From NCBI RefSeq assembly GCF_030269445.1, contig NZ_BSTJ01000003.1, positions 186,001 to 250,000 of the forward strand: DNA of 64,000 nucleotides, written 5' to 3'. This document shows, in pieces, positions 46,246 through 53,721 of this stretch. Source of the stretch: Actinoallomurus iriomotensis. GTDB lineage: Bacteria > Actinomycetota > Actinomycetes > Streptosporangiales > Streptosporangiaceae. The notes under the pieces are model-generated. The model was not told the origin of the DNA, made no database searches, and saw only the letters and a program-made list of their open reading frames with translations. The translations under genes were made by a program, and so were the position numbers. The first letter of the stretch is position 1. Each line of letters starts with the position of its first letter.

Positions 46246-47970
46246 GTGTCCATGCCTTCGGCCGTCGGCCGTTACCGAATCGATCGTGTTCTGGGATCGG
46301 GAGCCTTCGCCTCCGTGTGGCTCGCCCACGACGAGGTTCTCGATGCCCAGGTCGCGGTGAAGGTGCTGGCCGGCGGACTCATCGACGACCTCGACGTACG
46401 CAGCCGCTTCCTGGAGGAGGCCAAGATACTGCGCCGTGCCGACTCTGAACGGCTCGTGCGCGTGCACGACATCGGCGAACTCGCCGACGGGCGCCCCTAC
46501 TTCGTCATGTCCTACGCCGACCTCGGCACCCTCGCGGACCGGATGCGCGACCGCGACCTGCCGGTGGCCGAGGCGCTCCGGCTGGCCACGGAGGTCGCGC
46601 GGGGCGTCGAGGTCATCAACCGGCTCGGCGTCATCCACCGCGACCTGAAACCGTCGAACGTGCTGTTCCAGTCGACCACGGACGGCGGTGAGCGGCTGCT
46701 GATCGCCGACCTCGGCCTCGCCAAGGCGCTCGCGCACGCCTCGGGCGCGTTCACCCTTCCGGTCGGCACTCCGGGGTACATGTCGCCCGAGCAGGCGCGG
46801 TTCGGCGGCGGCCTCGACGTCCGCGCCGACGTGTACGGCCTGGGCGCGCTGACCTATCACCTCCTCACCGGCCGCGCGCCGGGCACGGCGCCGGTGGCGG
46901 CGCCGCCGAGCGCGCTCCGGCCGGGCGTGCCGCCGGCCGTCGACGAGATCGTGATGCGGGCACTGGAGGCCGACCGCGAGCGCCGCTGGCCCACCGCGGA
47001 GGCGTTCGCCGCCGCGCTCGCCGGGCCGCTCTCGCAGGTGTCCGGCCGGCACCGCGCGCCCGGCCCGGCGTATGGCGACCGCGCCCCGGCCGGCTTCGAC
47101 GACGACTCGACGGTGCGCGACCCCACGGTCTCCGGCGGACCGGGGTTCGACCACACCGTGGCCGACCCGACGACCGCCGACCCGTCGTTCCGCCCCGGTG
47201 GCCATGGACCCCCGCCCGGCGACGGCACCGTCCGGGTGCCGCCGCCGTACGAGCGGACGGCGCAGAACCCACGGCCCTACGTGGAGAGTTCGGTGGACGC
47301 GACGCGGGTGGACCTGCCGGTTTACCGGCCGGAGCCGGACGCCGCGCCCGCCGGCGAGGTGCGTACCGGCGACACCACGCGCGGCCGGGTGCTGGTCGCC
47401 GCCGGCCTCGCGGCGGTCCTCGTGGGCTGCGGAGGCGGCGCGTACGGCATCGCCAGGCTCACCGGCGTCAAGGCCACCCAGTCCGCCGGCAAGGACCAGA
47501 CGACGACCGATGACGGCCTGGTGCCGGTCACCGACACGACCGGGCGGCTGAGCCTCCGCGTGCCGCCGTCCTGGAAGCTGCAGCGGGACCACAGCCACTG
47601 GCCCGTACAGGTCAGCGACGGCGCGACCGCGCCCGCGCTGCGCGCGACACCGGACTACGCCCAGTTCGTACGGGACGACGCGCGGGTCCCCGGCGTGTTC
47701 GCCGGGCTGACCCACGACCTGAACGTCAGGCTCCCGCCCGCGGGCCTCGGCGACCACTCCGCCAAGTGCACGCGCGGCACCTCCCGGGCGTACCGCCACG
47801 GCTCGCTGAGCGGCCGTATCACCCCATGGACCTGCGGCGACTCCATCACGGTCAACGAGGTCGGGCTGCGCGACTCCGGCGGCCGGTTCGCGCTGTGGGT
47901 CCGGGTGAAGCTGACCGGGCCGCCGGACATCACCCGGACCATCCTCGACAGCATCCAGACGAAGGGCTGA
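46246..47970 (+). CDS. Transmembrane Ser/Thr protein kinase with extracellular domain
   Basis: 574 residues. Kinase domain at about 7-265: GSGAFASVW loop, Lys39, catalytic HRDLKPSN with Asp133, DLG (155-157, instead of DFG) and GTPGYMSPEQ. A Pro/Asp-rich juxtamembrane region with TVRDPTVSGG- and TVADPTTADP-like repeats follows, then one helix (GRVLVAAGLAAVLVGCGGG), and an exterior domain of about 155 residues with RLSLRVPPSWKLQ and Cys residues. The GTG at 46246 follows TGATAC by few bases, suggesting leaderless translation; ATG at 46252 is the alternative. Confidence 0.9.
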   Translation: MSMPSAVGRYRIDRVLGSGAFASVWLAHDEVLDAQVAVKVLAGGLIDDLDVRSRFLEEAKILRRADSERLVRVHDIGELADGRPYFVMSYADLGTLADRMRDRDLPVAEALRLATEVARGVEVINRLGVIHRDLKPSNVLFQSTTDGGERLLIADLGLAKALAHASGAFTLPVGTPGYMSPEQARFGGGLDVRADVYGLGALTYHLLTGRAPGTAPVAAPPSALRPGVPPAVDEIVMRALEADRERRWPTAEAFAAALAGPLSQVSGRHRAPGPAYGDRAPAGFDDDSTVRDPTVSGGPGFDHTVADPTTADPSFRPGGHGPPPGDGTVRVPPPYERTAQNPRPYVESSVDATRVDLPVYRPEPDAAPAGEVRTGDTTRGRVLVAAGLAAVLVGCGGGAYGIARLTGVKATQSAGKDQTTTDDGLVPVTDTTGRLSLRVPPSWKLQRDHSHWPVQVSDGATAPALRATPDYAQFVRDDARVPGVFAGLTHDLNVRLPPAGLGDHSAKCTRGTSRAYRHGSLSGRITPWTCGDSITVNEVGLRDSGGRFALWVRVKLTGPPDITRTILDSIQTKG

Positions 47971-48017
47971 TCAAATGCCGGCGCTCCCCCGGCCGGCCGG
48001 CCTCTCCGGATCGCGTA

Positions 48018-48027
48018 CGATATATCG
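48018..48027 (+). promoter_or_regulatory. Palindrome upstream of padR
   Basis: CGATATATCG is a perfect 10-base palindrome inside TACGATATATCGGTA, about 25 bases before the PadR ATG and just ahead of a -10-like TAATAG. The adjacent PadR-type repressor is the natural candidate for binding. Confidence 0.45.
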
Positions 48028-48052
48028 GTAATAGCTCGGCCGGGAGAGAGAC

Positions 48053-48589
48053 ATGCGCAGACGATCGATGCACCGTGAGGAGCGCGCCGCGTTCGGCGGC
48101 TGGGGTCCCGGCTTCGGACCTCGGGGACGGGGCGGCCGCGGCGGGCGCCGGACGAAGCGCGGCAACGTCCGCGCGGCGATCCTGGCGCTGCTGGCCGAGC
48201 GGCCCATGCACGGCTACGAGATGATCCAAGAGCTGGAGAGCCGCACCGGCGGGCTGTGGCGGCCGAGCCCGGGTTCGGTCTACCCCACGCTTCAGCTGCT
48301 CGAGGACGAGGGGCTGATCAGCGGCGAGCAGTCCTCGGGCAAGCGGCTGTTCTCGCTCGCCGCGTCCGGGCGCACCGAGGCGGAGTCGCAGCGGACGCCG
48401 CCCTGGGCCGAGATCACCGAGGACGCCGGCGAGGCGGCCACGCACTTCCATGACGCGATGGGCCGGCTCATGATGGCGATCCGCCAGGTCATGCACGCGG
48501 GCAGCGAAGACCAGAAGGCACGCGCGCTGGAGGTCATCAACGACGCGCGGCGGCGCCTGTACGGCATCCTCGCCGACGACGAGGACTGA
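48053..48589 (+). CDS. PadR-family transcriptional regulator
   Basis: 178 residues. An Arg/Gly-rich N-terminus (GPGFGPRGRGGRGGRRTKRG) precedes the PadR winged helix: NVRAAILALLAERPMHGYEMIQELESRTGG, WRPSPGSVYPTLQLLEDEGLI and GKRLFSLAASGRTEAE. The C-terminal helix mediates dimerisation. GGAGAGAG is 5 bases before the ATG. Its target, beyond itself, is not clear, since the next gene is convergent. Confidence 0.92.
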   Translation: MRRRSMHREERAAFGGWGPGFGPRGRGGRGGRRTKRGNVRAAILALLAERPMHGYEMIQELESRTGGLWRPSPGSVYPTLQLLEDEGLISGEQSSGKRLFSLAASGRTEAESQRTPPWAEITEDAGEAATHFHDAMGRLMMAIRQVMHAGSEDQKARALEVINDARRRLYGILADDED

Positions 48590-48622
48590 GCGACCGCCCG
48601 GCGCCCGTCTCCGGCGACGAAA

Positions 48623-48653
48623 GAGCGCCCGGCGGTCTCGCCGCCGGGCGCTC
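48623..48653. terminator. Bidirectional hairpin terminator between convergent genes
   Basis: A perfect 13-base-pair stem (48623-48635 with 48641-48653) with loop TCTCG, between the stops of padR and the PH-like protein gene. Confidence 0.8.
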
Positions 48654-48670
48654 GATTCGGCTCTCCGTAC

Positions 48671-49084
48671 TCACGCCACCGGCACGCCGAACGCACCGAT
48701 CAGCGCGTCGAGCTCCTGCCGCCAGATGCGGTGGACGTTCAGGCGCAGCGGCTTCTGCGCGGCGGGCGTCTGGTAGTGGAACGAGCTCCACAGGGCGGCG
48801 CGGTTGTAGTTCGAGATCCGGACGCTCTGCAGCGGCGCGGTGAAGGCGATCTCCTTCGGCCGGTTCGAGATGCGGTTCATCTTCACGAAGATGATCTGCT
48901 GCGGCGTCACGGCGACGTAGTAATAGTCGATGAAGAACTGACCGAGCAGGCCGAGCTGGTTCATCAGCCACGGGCTCGGGCCCGTGATGGCGTAGACGCC
49001 ACTGATGATCGGCTCGCCGGGCTGAAGTGCCTGGGCGGCCATCTCGTTCGCCTGCTGCTTGATGGTCTCCTTGCGAACGGCCAT
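48671..49084 (-). CDS. Hypothetical PH-like protein
   Basis: 137 residues from the ATG at 49084, which has AAAGGTGAG before it; the GTG at 49093 overlaps that site. The N-terminus is helical (KETIKQQANEMAAQAL), then LQPGEPIISGVYAITGPSPWL, YYYVAVTPQQIIFVKMNRISNRPKE and IAFTAPLQSVRISNYN, a beta-strand series typical of bacterial PH-like domains. Family not certain. It lies downstream of otsB on the same strand with a 98-base gap. Confidence 0.72.
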   Translation of the reverse strand: MAVRKETIKQQANEMAAQALQPGEPIISGVYAITGPSPWLMNQLGLLGQFFIDYYYVAVTPQQIIFVKMNRISNRPKEIAFTAPLQSVRISNYNRAALWSSFHYQTPAAQKPLRLNVHRIWRQELDALIGAFGVPVA

Positions 49085-49182
49085 CCGTCTCACCTTTCAC
49101 TTCGGGTGCGACAGAAGGCTCATTCCGCCGCGAAAAGGAGTTGATCGCCGGGGATGCTACCGGTTCTGCAGGAAGCCCACTG

Positions 49183-49989
49183 TCAGAACAATTCGTTCGT
49201 GAGGGAATCGAGCAACCGGACGACGCCGGGCGGGCCGTCGACCACGATGTCGGCGCGGTCGGCCAGCGCGGTCACCTCGTCGGACCCGCTGCACACCTTG
49301 ATCCCCGGCACGCCCTCCTCGCGCAGCGCCTCGACCGCGTCGTAGGCGGCCAGGTCACCGAGATCGTCTCCGGCGTAGAGGACGGCGGCGCTGCCCAGCT
49401 CGGCGGCGAGCGCGCGCAGCGCGGCGCCCTTGTCCATGCCCGGCGGGCGAAGCTCGAGGACGAACCGTCCGGGCTCCACCACCAGACCGGTGCGCTCGGC
49501 GAGCGCGGCGACGATGCTCCGGAGGCGTTCGAGGGCGACCTCCGGCTCGGCCGCGCGGCGGGTGTGCACGGCCAGCGCGTGGCCCTTGTCCTCGATGGCG
49601 ACGCCCTCCGGGGCCGTCTCGATGAGGCGGGGCAGCTTCCGCCGCGCCTCCTCGACGCCCGGCGGCGGCTCCGGCGACCGGAGGACGTCGTCCTCCCAGC
49701 GCTCGCGGCCGTACTGGCCGAGGACCACGATCCCCTCGACGCCGGACAGGCCGCCCTTCTCGACCGCGGTCGCGGCCGGACGCCCGGTGATGATCGCGAC
49801 CTTGCCGACATGGCGCGCGAGCTCGGCGAGCGCCGCGATGGCTCCGTCCTGGGCCCGGGCGGAGTCGGGGTCGTCGACGATCGGCGCGAGCGTGCCGTCG
49901 AAGTCGAAGGCGGCCAGCGTCTTGCCGGGCCGCGCCTTGATCACGGACAGGGCTTCGGCACCTTCGGCCGTACGGGACTCAACGTTCAT
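49183..49989 (-). CDS. otsB: Trehalose-6-phosphate phosphatase
   Basis: 268 residues, HAD-IIB-type phosphatase. The nucleophile motif is AAFDFDGTLAPIVDDP, motif II is AIITGRPA, and motif IV is LYAGDDLGDLAAYDAV. It dephosphorylates trehalose 6-phosphate. The ATG at 49989 starts NVESRTAEGAEAL; the earlier frame is non-coding-like. The partner otsA is at 43285-44706 on the other strand, and DUF3263 lies 121 bases upstream on the same strand. Confidence 0.92.
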   Translation of the reverse strand: MNVESRTAEGAEALSVIKARPGKTLAAFDFDGTLAPIVDDPDSARAQDGAIAALAELARHVGKVAIITGRPAATAVEKGGLSGVEGIVVLGQYGRERWEDDVLRSPEPPPGVEEARRKLPRLIETAPEGVAIEDKGHALAVHTRRAAEPEVALERLRSIVAALAERTGLVVEPGRFVLELRPPGMDKGAALRALAAELGSAAVLYAGDDLGDLAAYDAVEALREEGVPGIKVCSGSDEVTALADRADIVVDGPPGVVRLLDSLTNELF

Positions 49990-50110
49990 GGGTCGCCCAG
50001 CGTACCGACATCGCCGCTGGGCGGCCGGTGCCGCGCCGCGGTGTTCGCCCGGCGGTAGCGGAGCGGCGGCGTACGCACGGCCCGCCACGACGGACGGCGA
50101 GGAGTCTGCC

Positions 50111-50437
50111 TCAGGTGCGGATGCCGAGGCGGCGCGCCGCCCGCTGGCGCTGGCGCTGCGACCGCTGCCTCCGCAGCCGCTTCACGAGCATGGGGTCGTG
50201 TTCGAGCGCCTCGGGACGGTCGAGGAGCCCGCCGAGGAGCTGGTAGTAGCGGGTGGAGGACATGCCGAAGTGCTCGCGGATCGCCTGCTCCTTGGCGCCC
50301 GCGTGCTGCCACCACTGCCGCTCGAAGGCGAGGATCTTCAGGTCACGGTCGGTCAGACCGCCGTCACCGTCGCGTTCGGGGCCGTTGTCGTCAGGGTTTT
50401 TCTCAGGGCCGCTGCCCCGGGCGTCCGCCGGTTGCAT
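50111..50437 (-). CDS. DUF3263 protein
   Basis: 108 residues. The core is GLTDRDLKILAFERQWWQ, HAGAKEQAIREHFGMSSTRYYQLLGGLLD, with LVKRLRRQRSQRQRQRAARR at the end. It resembles a small helix-turn-helix; the basic tail suggests nucleic-acid binding. AGAGGGG is 6 bases before the ATG. The family is often encoded near trehalose phosphatase in actinobacteria. Function unknown. Confidence 0.87.
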   Translation of the reverse strand: MQPADARGSGPEKNPDDNGPERDGDGGLTDRDLKILAFERQWWQHAGAKEQAIREHFGMSSTRYYQLLGGLLDRPEALEHDPMLVKRLRRQRSQRQRQRAARRLGIRT

Positions 50438-50536
50438 CAGGTCCCCTCTGTACGGGTTCGGGGGGCTGTCATGCTACGCGTGCTCAGTGACATGTTCGCG
50501 CTGTTCTCACGGATGGACGCTGTCGTAGCCTGAACT

Positions 50537-51343
50537 GTGACGCCGGATCACTGCGTATCGCTACTGACCGACTACGGACTGGAAGACGGCTTCGTCGCCG
50601 CATGTCACGGGGTCATCGTCGGCATCTGCCCGCACGCTCGCATCATCGACATCACCCACCTCGTCCCGCCCGGAGACGTACGGCGCGGCGCCGCGATCAT
50701 GGCGCAGACGGTCCCGTACCTGCCGGTCGGCGTGCACGTCGCCGTCGTCGACCCGGGCGTGGGCACCCGGCGGCGCGCGGTCGCGGTCGCGGCCGGTGAC
50801 CGCGTCTTCGTCGGCCCGGACAACGGCGTGCTGTCCTGGGCGGCTGCCGGCGCTGACCTGCGCGCGTGGGAGCTGACCGAGAGCGAGCTGTGGCTGGAGC
50901 CGGTCTCGGCGACCTTCCACGGCCGCGACATCTTCGCCCCCGTGGCGGCCCACATCGCCGCGGGCCGCGACGTCGCGGCGGTCGGGCGGGAGATCGACCC
51001 GGCCGGTCTCGTACGGCTGCCGCCGCCTGCCCGCGCGGTGCGCGACGGCACGGCCGAGGGCGAGGTGGTCACGGTCGACCGGTTCGGCAACGTGCAGCTC
51101 TCCCTGACCCGTACGGACCTGGACGCGATCGGCGCGCGGCGCGGCGGTGCCCTCACGGTCACACTGGGCCGGCACTCCTTGCGCATGGCGTACGGAGAGA
51201 CGTTCGGATCCGTGCCGCCGGGCGAGCTCGTGGCCTACACCGACGCGGCCGGCCGGGTGGCCCTCGCGGTCAACGCCGGCGACGCCGCCCAGCGCCTGGG
51301 TCTGCCCCCGGGAGCCCACGTACGCCTCACTGTGGCCGACTGA
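50537..51343 (+). CDS. SAM hydrolase (DUF62, SAM hydroxide adenosyltransferase)
   Basis: 268 residues matching the fluorinase-related family that hydrolyses SAM to adenosine and methionine. Motifs: LLTDYGLEDGFVAACHGVI with the Asp, VVDPGVGT, GPDNGVLS, FHGRDIFAPVAAHIA (Asp-Arg-His core) and TVDRFGNVQLSL. TAGCCT lies 6 bases before the GTG, so the message is probably leaderless. It is followed by a cation exchanger gene. Confidence 0.9.
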   Translation: MTPDHCVSLLTDYGLEDGFVAACHGVIVGICPHARIIDITHLVPPGDVRRGAAIMAQTVPYLPVGVHVAVVDPGVGTRRRAVAVAAGDRVFVGPDNGVLSWAAAGADLRAWELTESELWLEPVSATFHGRDIFAPVAAHIAAGRDVAAVGREIDPAGLVRLPPPARAVRDGTAEGEVVTVDRFGNVQLSLTRTDLDAIGARRGGALTVTLGRHSLRMAYGETFGSVPPGELVAYTDAAGRVALAVNAGDAAQRLGLPPGAHVRLTVAD

Positions 51344-51372
51344 TCCGTCCCGCCTTCGGCCGAGATACGACA

Positions 51373-51398
51373 CTTTGAAGGTAACGAAACCTTCAAAG
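51373..51398. repeat. AT-rich inverted repeat upstream of the cation exchanger
   Basis: CTTTGAAGGT (51373-51382) and ACCTTCAAAG (51389-51398) are exact reverse complements around AACGAA. The arms are AT-richer than the surrounding DNA. It may be an operator, or a terminator of the preceding gene; no U-run follows. Confidence 0.5.
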
Positions 51399-51428
51399 CG
51401 GCTGGTCCGGATAAGGCATGATCATGGC

Positions 51429-52529
51429 ATGGTTTTCACGCGCTCTGACTGGCGCTTGATCATCGCCACGATCGTGGTGGCGGCCGGGGCCGGCGTCACC
51501 CACTACGCCGGGCTCGGCGGGGACATCGCGCCGTTCGTGATCGCGGCGATCGCTCTGGCACTGCTGGCCAGTCTGGTCGGCCGCAGCGTCGAGGCGCTGG
51601 GCGACCGGCTCGGTTCGGGCGCCACCGGCGTGGTGCAGAGCGCGCTCGGAAACCTGCCGGAGCTGTTCGTCGTGCTGTTCGCGTTGCGGGACAAGCTCTA
51701 CGGCGTGGCGACCGCGACGATCGTCGGGTCGATCCTGGCGAACGTCCTGCTGGTGCTCGGCCTGGCGTTCCTGTTCGGCGGCATCAAGCACGGACGGCAG
51801 AAGTTCGGCAACGACGCCGCCCGCACGCTGTCGATGCTCCTGGCGCTCTCGGTGGCCGCCCTCCTCGTGCCCTCGCTCACGGCGGCGCTCGGCTCGCACG
51901 CGACGCGCGCCGCGCTGCACGAGCGGGACCTGTCGATCGTCGTGTCGGTCCTGTTGCTCTGCCTGTTCGTGGCGTCACTGCCGTCCTCGATCAAGCGGCA
52001 GAAGAGCGCCGAGCAGCCCGAGCCCTCCTCGGCGGCGGCCCCGTCCGGCGGCGAAGAGGCGAAGCACCGTTCCTGGCCGCTCGGCCTGGCGCTGGCGATG
52101 CTGGCGATCACCGGTGTGGGCGCGGCCTTCGTCTCCGACTGGTTCGTGGCCGCGCTACAGCCGGCGATCTCCTCGCTCGGCATCTCCGAGGCGTTCGCCG
52201 GCCTGGTGATCGTGGCGATCGCCGGCAACGCCGTCGAGAACGTCGTGGGCATCCAGCTCGCCCTGAAGAACCAGTCCGACTACGCCCTGTCGGTGATCCT
52301 GCAGAGTCCGCTGCAGATCGCCCTGGTCGTCGCCCCCGCCCTCGTGCTGCTCTCGCCGATCGTCGGCGCGTCGTTCACACTGGTGCTGTCGCCGCTGCTC
52401 ATCGCCGTGCTGATCATGGCGGTAGTGATCACCGTGCTGGTGGTGCTCGACGGCGAGTCGAACTGGCTGGAGGGCGCGACGTTGATCGTCCTGTACGGGA
52501 TCATCGCGACGGCCTTCTGGTGGGGATGA
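51429..52529 (+). CDS. Cation/H+ or Ca2+/cation antiporter (CaCA/ChaA-Cax type)
   Basis: 366-residue membrane protein with two alpha-repeats: GATGVVQSALGNLPELFVVLFAL with SILANVLLVLG, and GNAVENVVGIQLALKNQ with SVILQSPLQIALVVAP. The acidic NLPE and NAVEN residues are the cation sites of CaCA exchangers. About 11 helices are visible, with a disordered loop (KRQKSAEQPEPSSAAAPSG). The ATG at 51429 is preceded by CATGAT, so perhaps leaderless. Confidence 0.87.
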   Translation: MVFTRSDWRLIIATIVVAAGAGVTHYAGLGGDIAPFVIAAIALALLASLVGRSVEALGDRLGSGATGVVQSALGNLPELFVVLFALRDKLYGVATATIVGSILANVLLVLGLAFLFGGIKHGRQKFGNDAARTLSMLLALSVAALLVPSLTAALGSHATRAALHERDLSIVVSVLLLCLFVASLPSSIKRQKSAEQPEPSSAAAPSGGEEAKHRSWPLGLALAMLAITGVGAAFVSDWFVAALQPAISSLGISEAFAGLVIVAIAGNAVENVVGIQLALKNQSDYALSVILQSPLQIALVVAPALVLLSPIVGASFTLVLSPLLIAVLIMAVVITVLVVLDGESNWLEGATLIVLYGIIATAFWWG

Positions 52530-52598
52530 GATGAAAAGCACTAGAACGGCCGAAACCGGACGAGCGTCATATTCCTCCGACTCAACTACTGTGACCTT

Positions 52599-53153
52599 GT
52601 GAATCCGCACATCGACGCGAGTGTCGCGGAGATCGAGCGGGCGGCGTTCCAGCTCCGCCGGCTCTGGGCCAAGCCACAGTTTCTCCAGCGTCTGCGCGAG
52701 CGGTGCGGGCACGGCGGGCGGCCGATCCAGCTGTCCAGTCTCCTGGTCATCCACGCGATCGCGGGCCAGGGCGGCGCCGGGAACGGCGATGTCACCGTGG
52801 GCGCGGTCGCGGACTTCCTCGACATCGACCCGTCGACCGCCAGCCGGCTCGTCGGGCACGCGACCGACGCCGGGTTCGTCTCGCGCACCTCGTCCCCGGT
52901 CGACGCACGCCGCGCGCACCTGCGGCTCACCGAGGCCGGCGACCGGGTCAGGGCGCTGACCGATGAGTTCCGGCGGCGCTTCATCGCCCAGCTCGTCGCC
53001 GACTGGTCCGAGGAGGATCGGCGTATGTTCGCACACCTGCTCGGCCGCTTCGCCGAGGCCGCCGCGAACTTCCCCACGAACGCGGGCGGCCTGGAGGCCG
53101 TCGGGCTGGGGGCCGAGCCGGAGCTCGAGTCGGCTCGGCGACCCGACGAGTGA
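52599..53153 (+). CDS. MarR-family transcriptional regulator
   Basis: 184 residues. Winged-helix signature: VTVGAVADFLDIDPSTASRLVGHATDAGFV and SSPVDARRAHLRLTEAG. The GTG start has TACTGT 6 bases before, so it is probably leaderless. The gap after the exchanger gene is 69 bases. Its targets are not obvious. Confidence 0.88.
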   Translation: MNPHIDASVAEIERAAFQLRRLWAKPQFLQRLRERCGHGGRPIQLSSLLVIHAIAGQGGAGNGDVTVGAVADFLDIDPSTASRLVGHATDAGFVSRTSSPVDARRAHLRLTEAGDRVRALTDEFRRRFIAQLVADWSEEDRRMFAHLLGRFAEAAANFPTNAGGLEAVGLGAEPELESARRPDE

Positions 53154-53160
53154 CAGATTT

Positions 53161-53406
53161 CTAGGAGCGCAGCACGCCCAGGCGCTCGCGGTACTCCTCC
53201 TCGTCGATCTCGCCGCGCGCGTAACGGTCGGCGAGTACGCGCTCGGCGCCCCCTCGGCTCCACTTCGCGCGCTTGGACAGCAGGTAGAACCCGCCGCCGA
53301 GGACCAGGAGCCAGAACACGGCGAACCCGATCGGGAAGACCGGCCACCATCCGTGTGCGTGGCCGTCGTGCCAGGGACCGTACGCGGTCAGCGTCATGGT
53401 GTTCAT
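53161..53406 (-). CDS. Short membrane protein with SHOCT domain
   Basis: 81 residues. One membrane helix (FPIGFAVFWLLVLGGGFYLL) with a His/Trp-rich N-terminal stretch (PWHDGHAHGWWP), then a C-terminal SHOCT motif: GAERVLADRYARGEIDEEEYRERLGVL. The ATG at 53406 is the best start; 53397 is an alternative. It is convergent with the MarR gene. Confidence 0.84.
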   Translation of the reverse strand: MNTMTLTAYGPWHDGHAHGWWPVFPIGFAVFWLLVLGGGFYLLSKRAKWSRGGAERVLADRYARGEIDEEEYRERLGVLRS

Positions 53407-53721
53407 GAGGGGATGGTGGCCCGGCGGCACGGCCTCGCGCGTCGTACGGCGGGCGGCTCCGCGCCTACGCCCGGCGGCGCAGTCGCCGCAGACGAATCCG
53501 GGCCGGCAGTCCGGATGGCCGCCAGGGAAGGGGTGCGCGGACGACGCCGCGCGCGGCCATCGGGATCACAGGCCCGGAACGCGTACAAGGTGCACCGTAC
53601 ACATCTCTCGGGATTTCGACCATATTCCCCCCGATCACCGTAGGTCACACTCAATCGCGTGAGCATCCGACCTCACGCCGTGGCAGAATTACGCTCGCTG
53701 TCGACCGCCGGGAGGGAACCG
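53407..53721. other. Intergenic region between divergent SHOCT and protease genes
   Basis: 315 bases without a convincing gene. It must hold the two divergent promoters. AT-richer DNA near 53600-53660 is the probable site. A GTGCAC palindrome near 53589 was seen. No stable hairpin or long repeat stands out. Confidence 0.6.
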
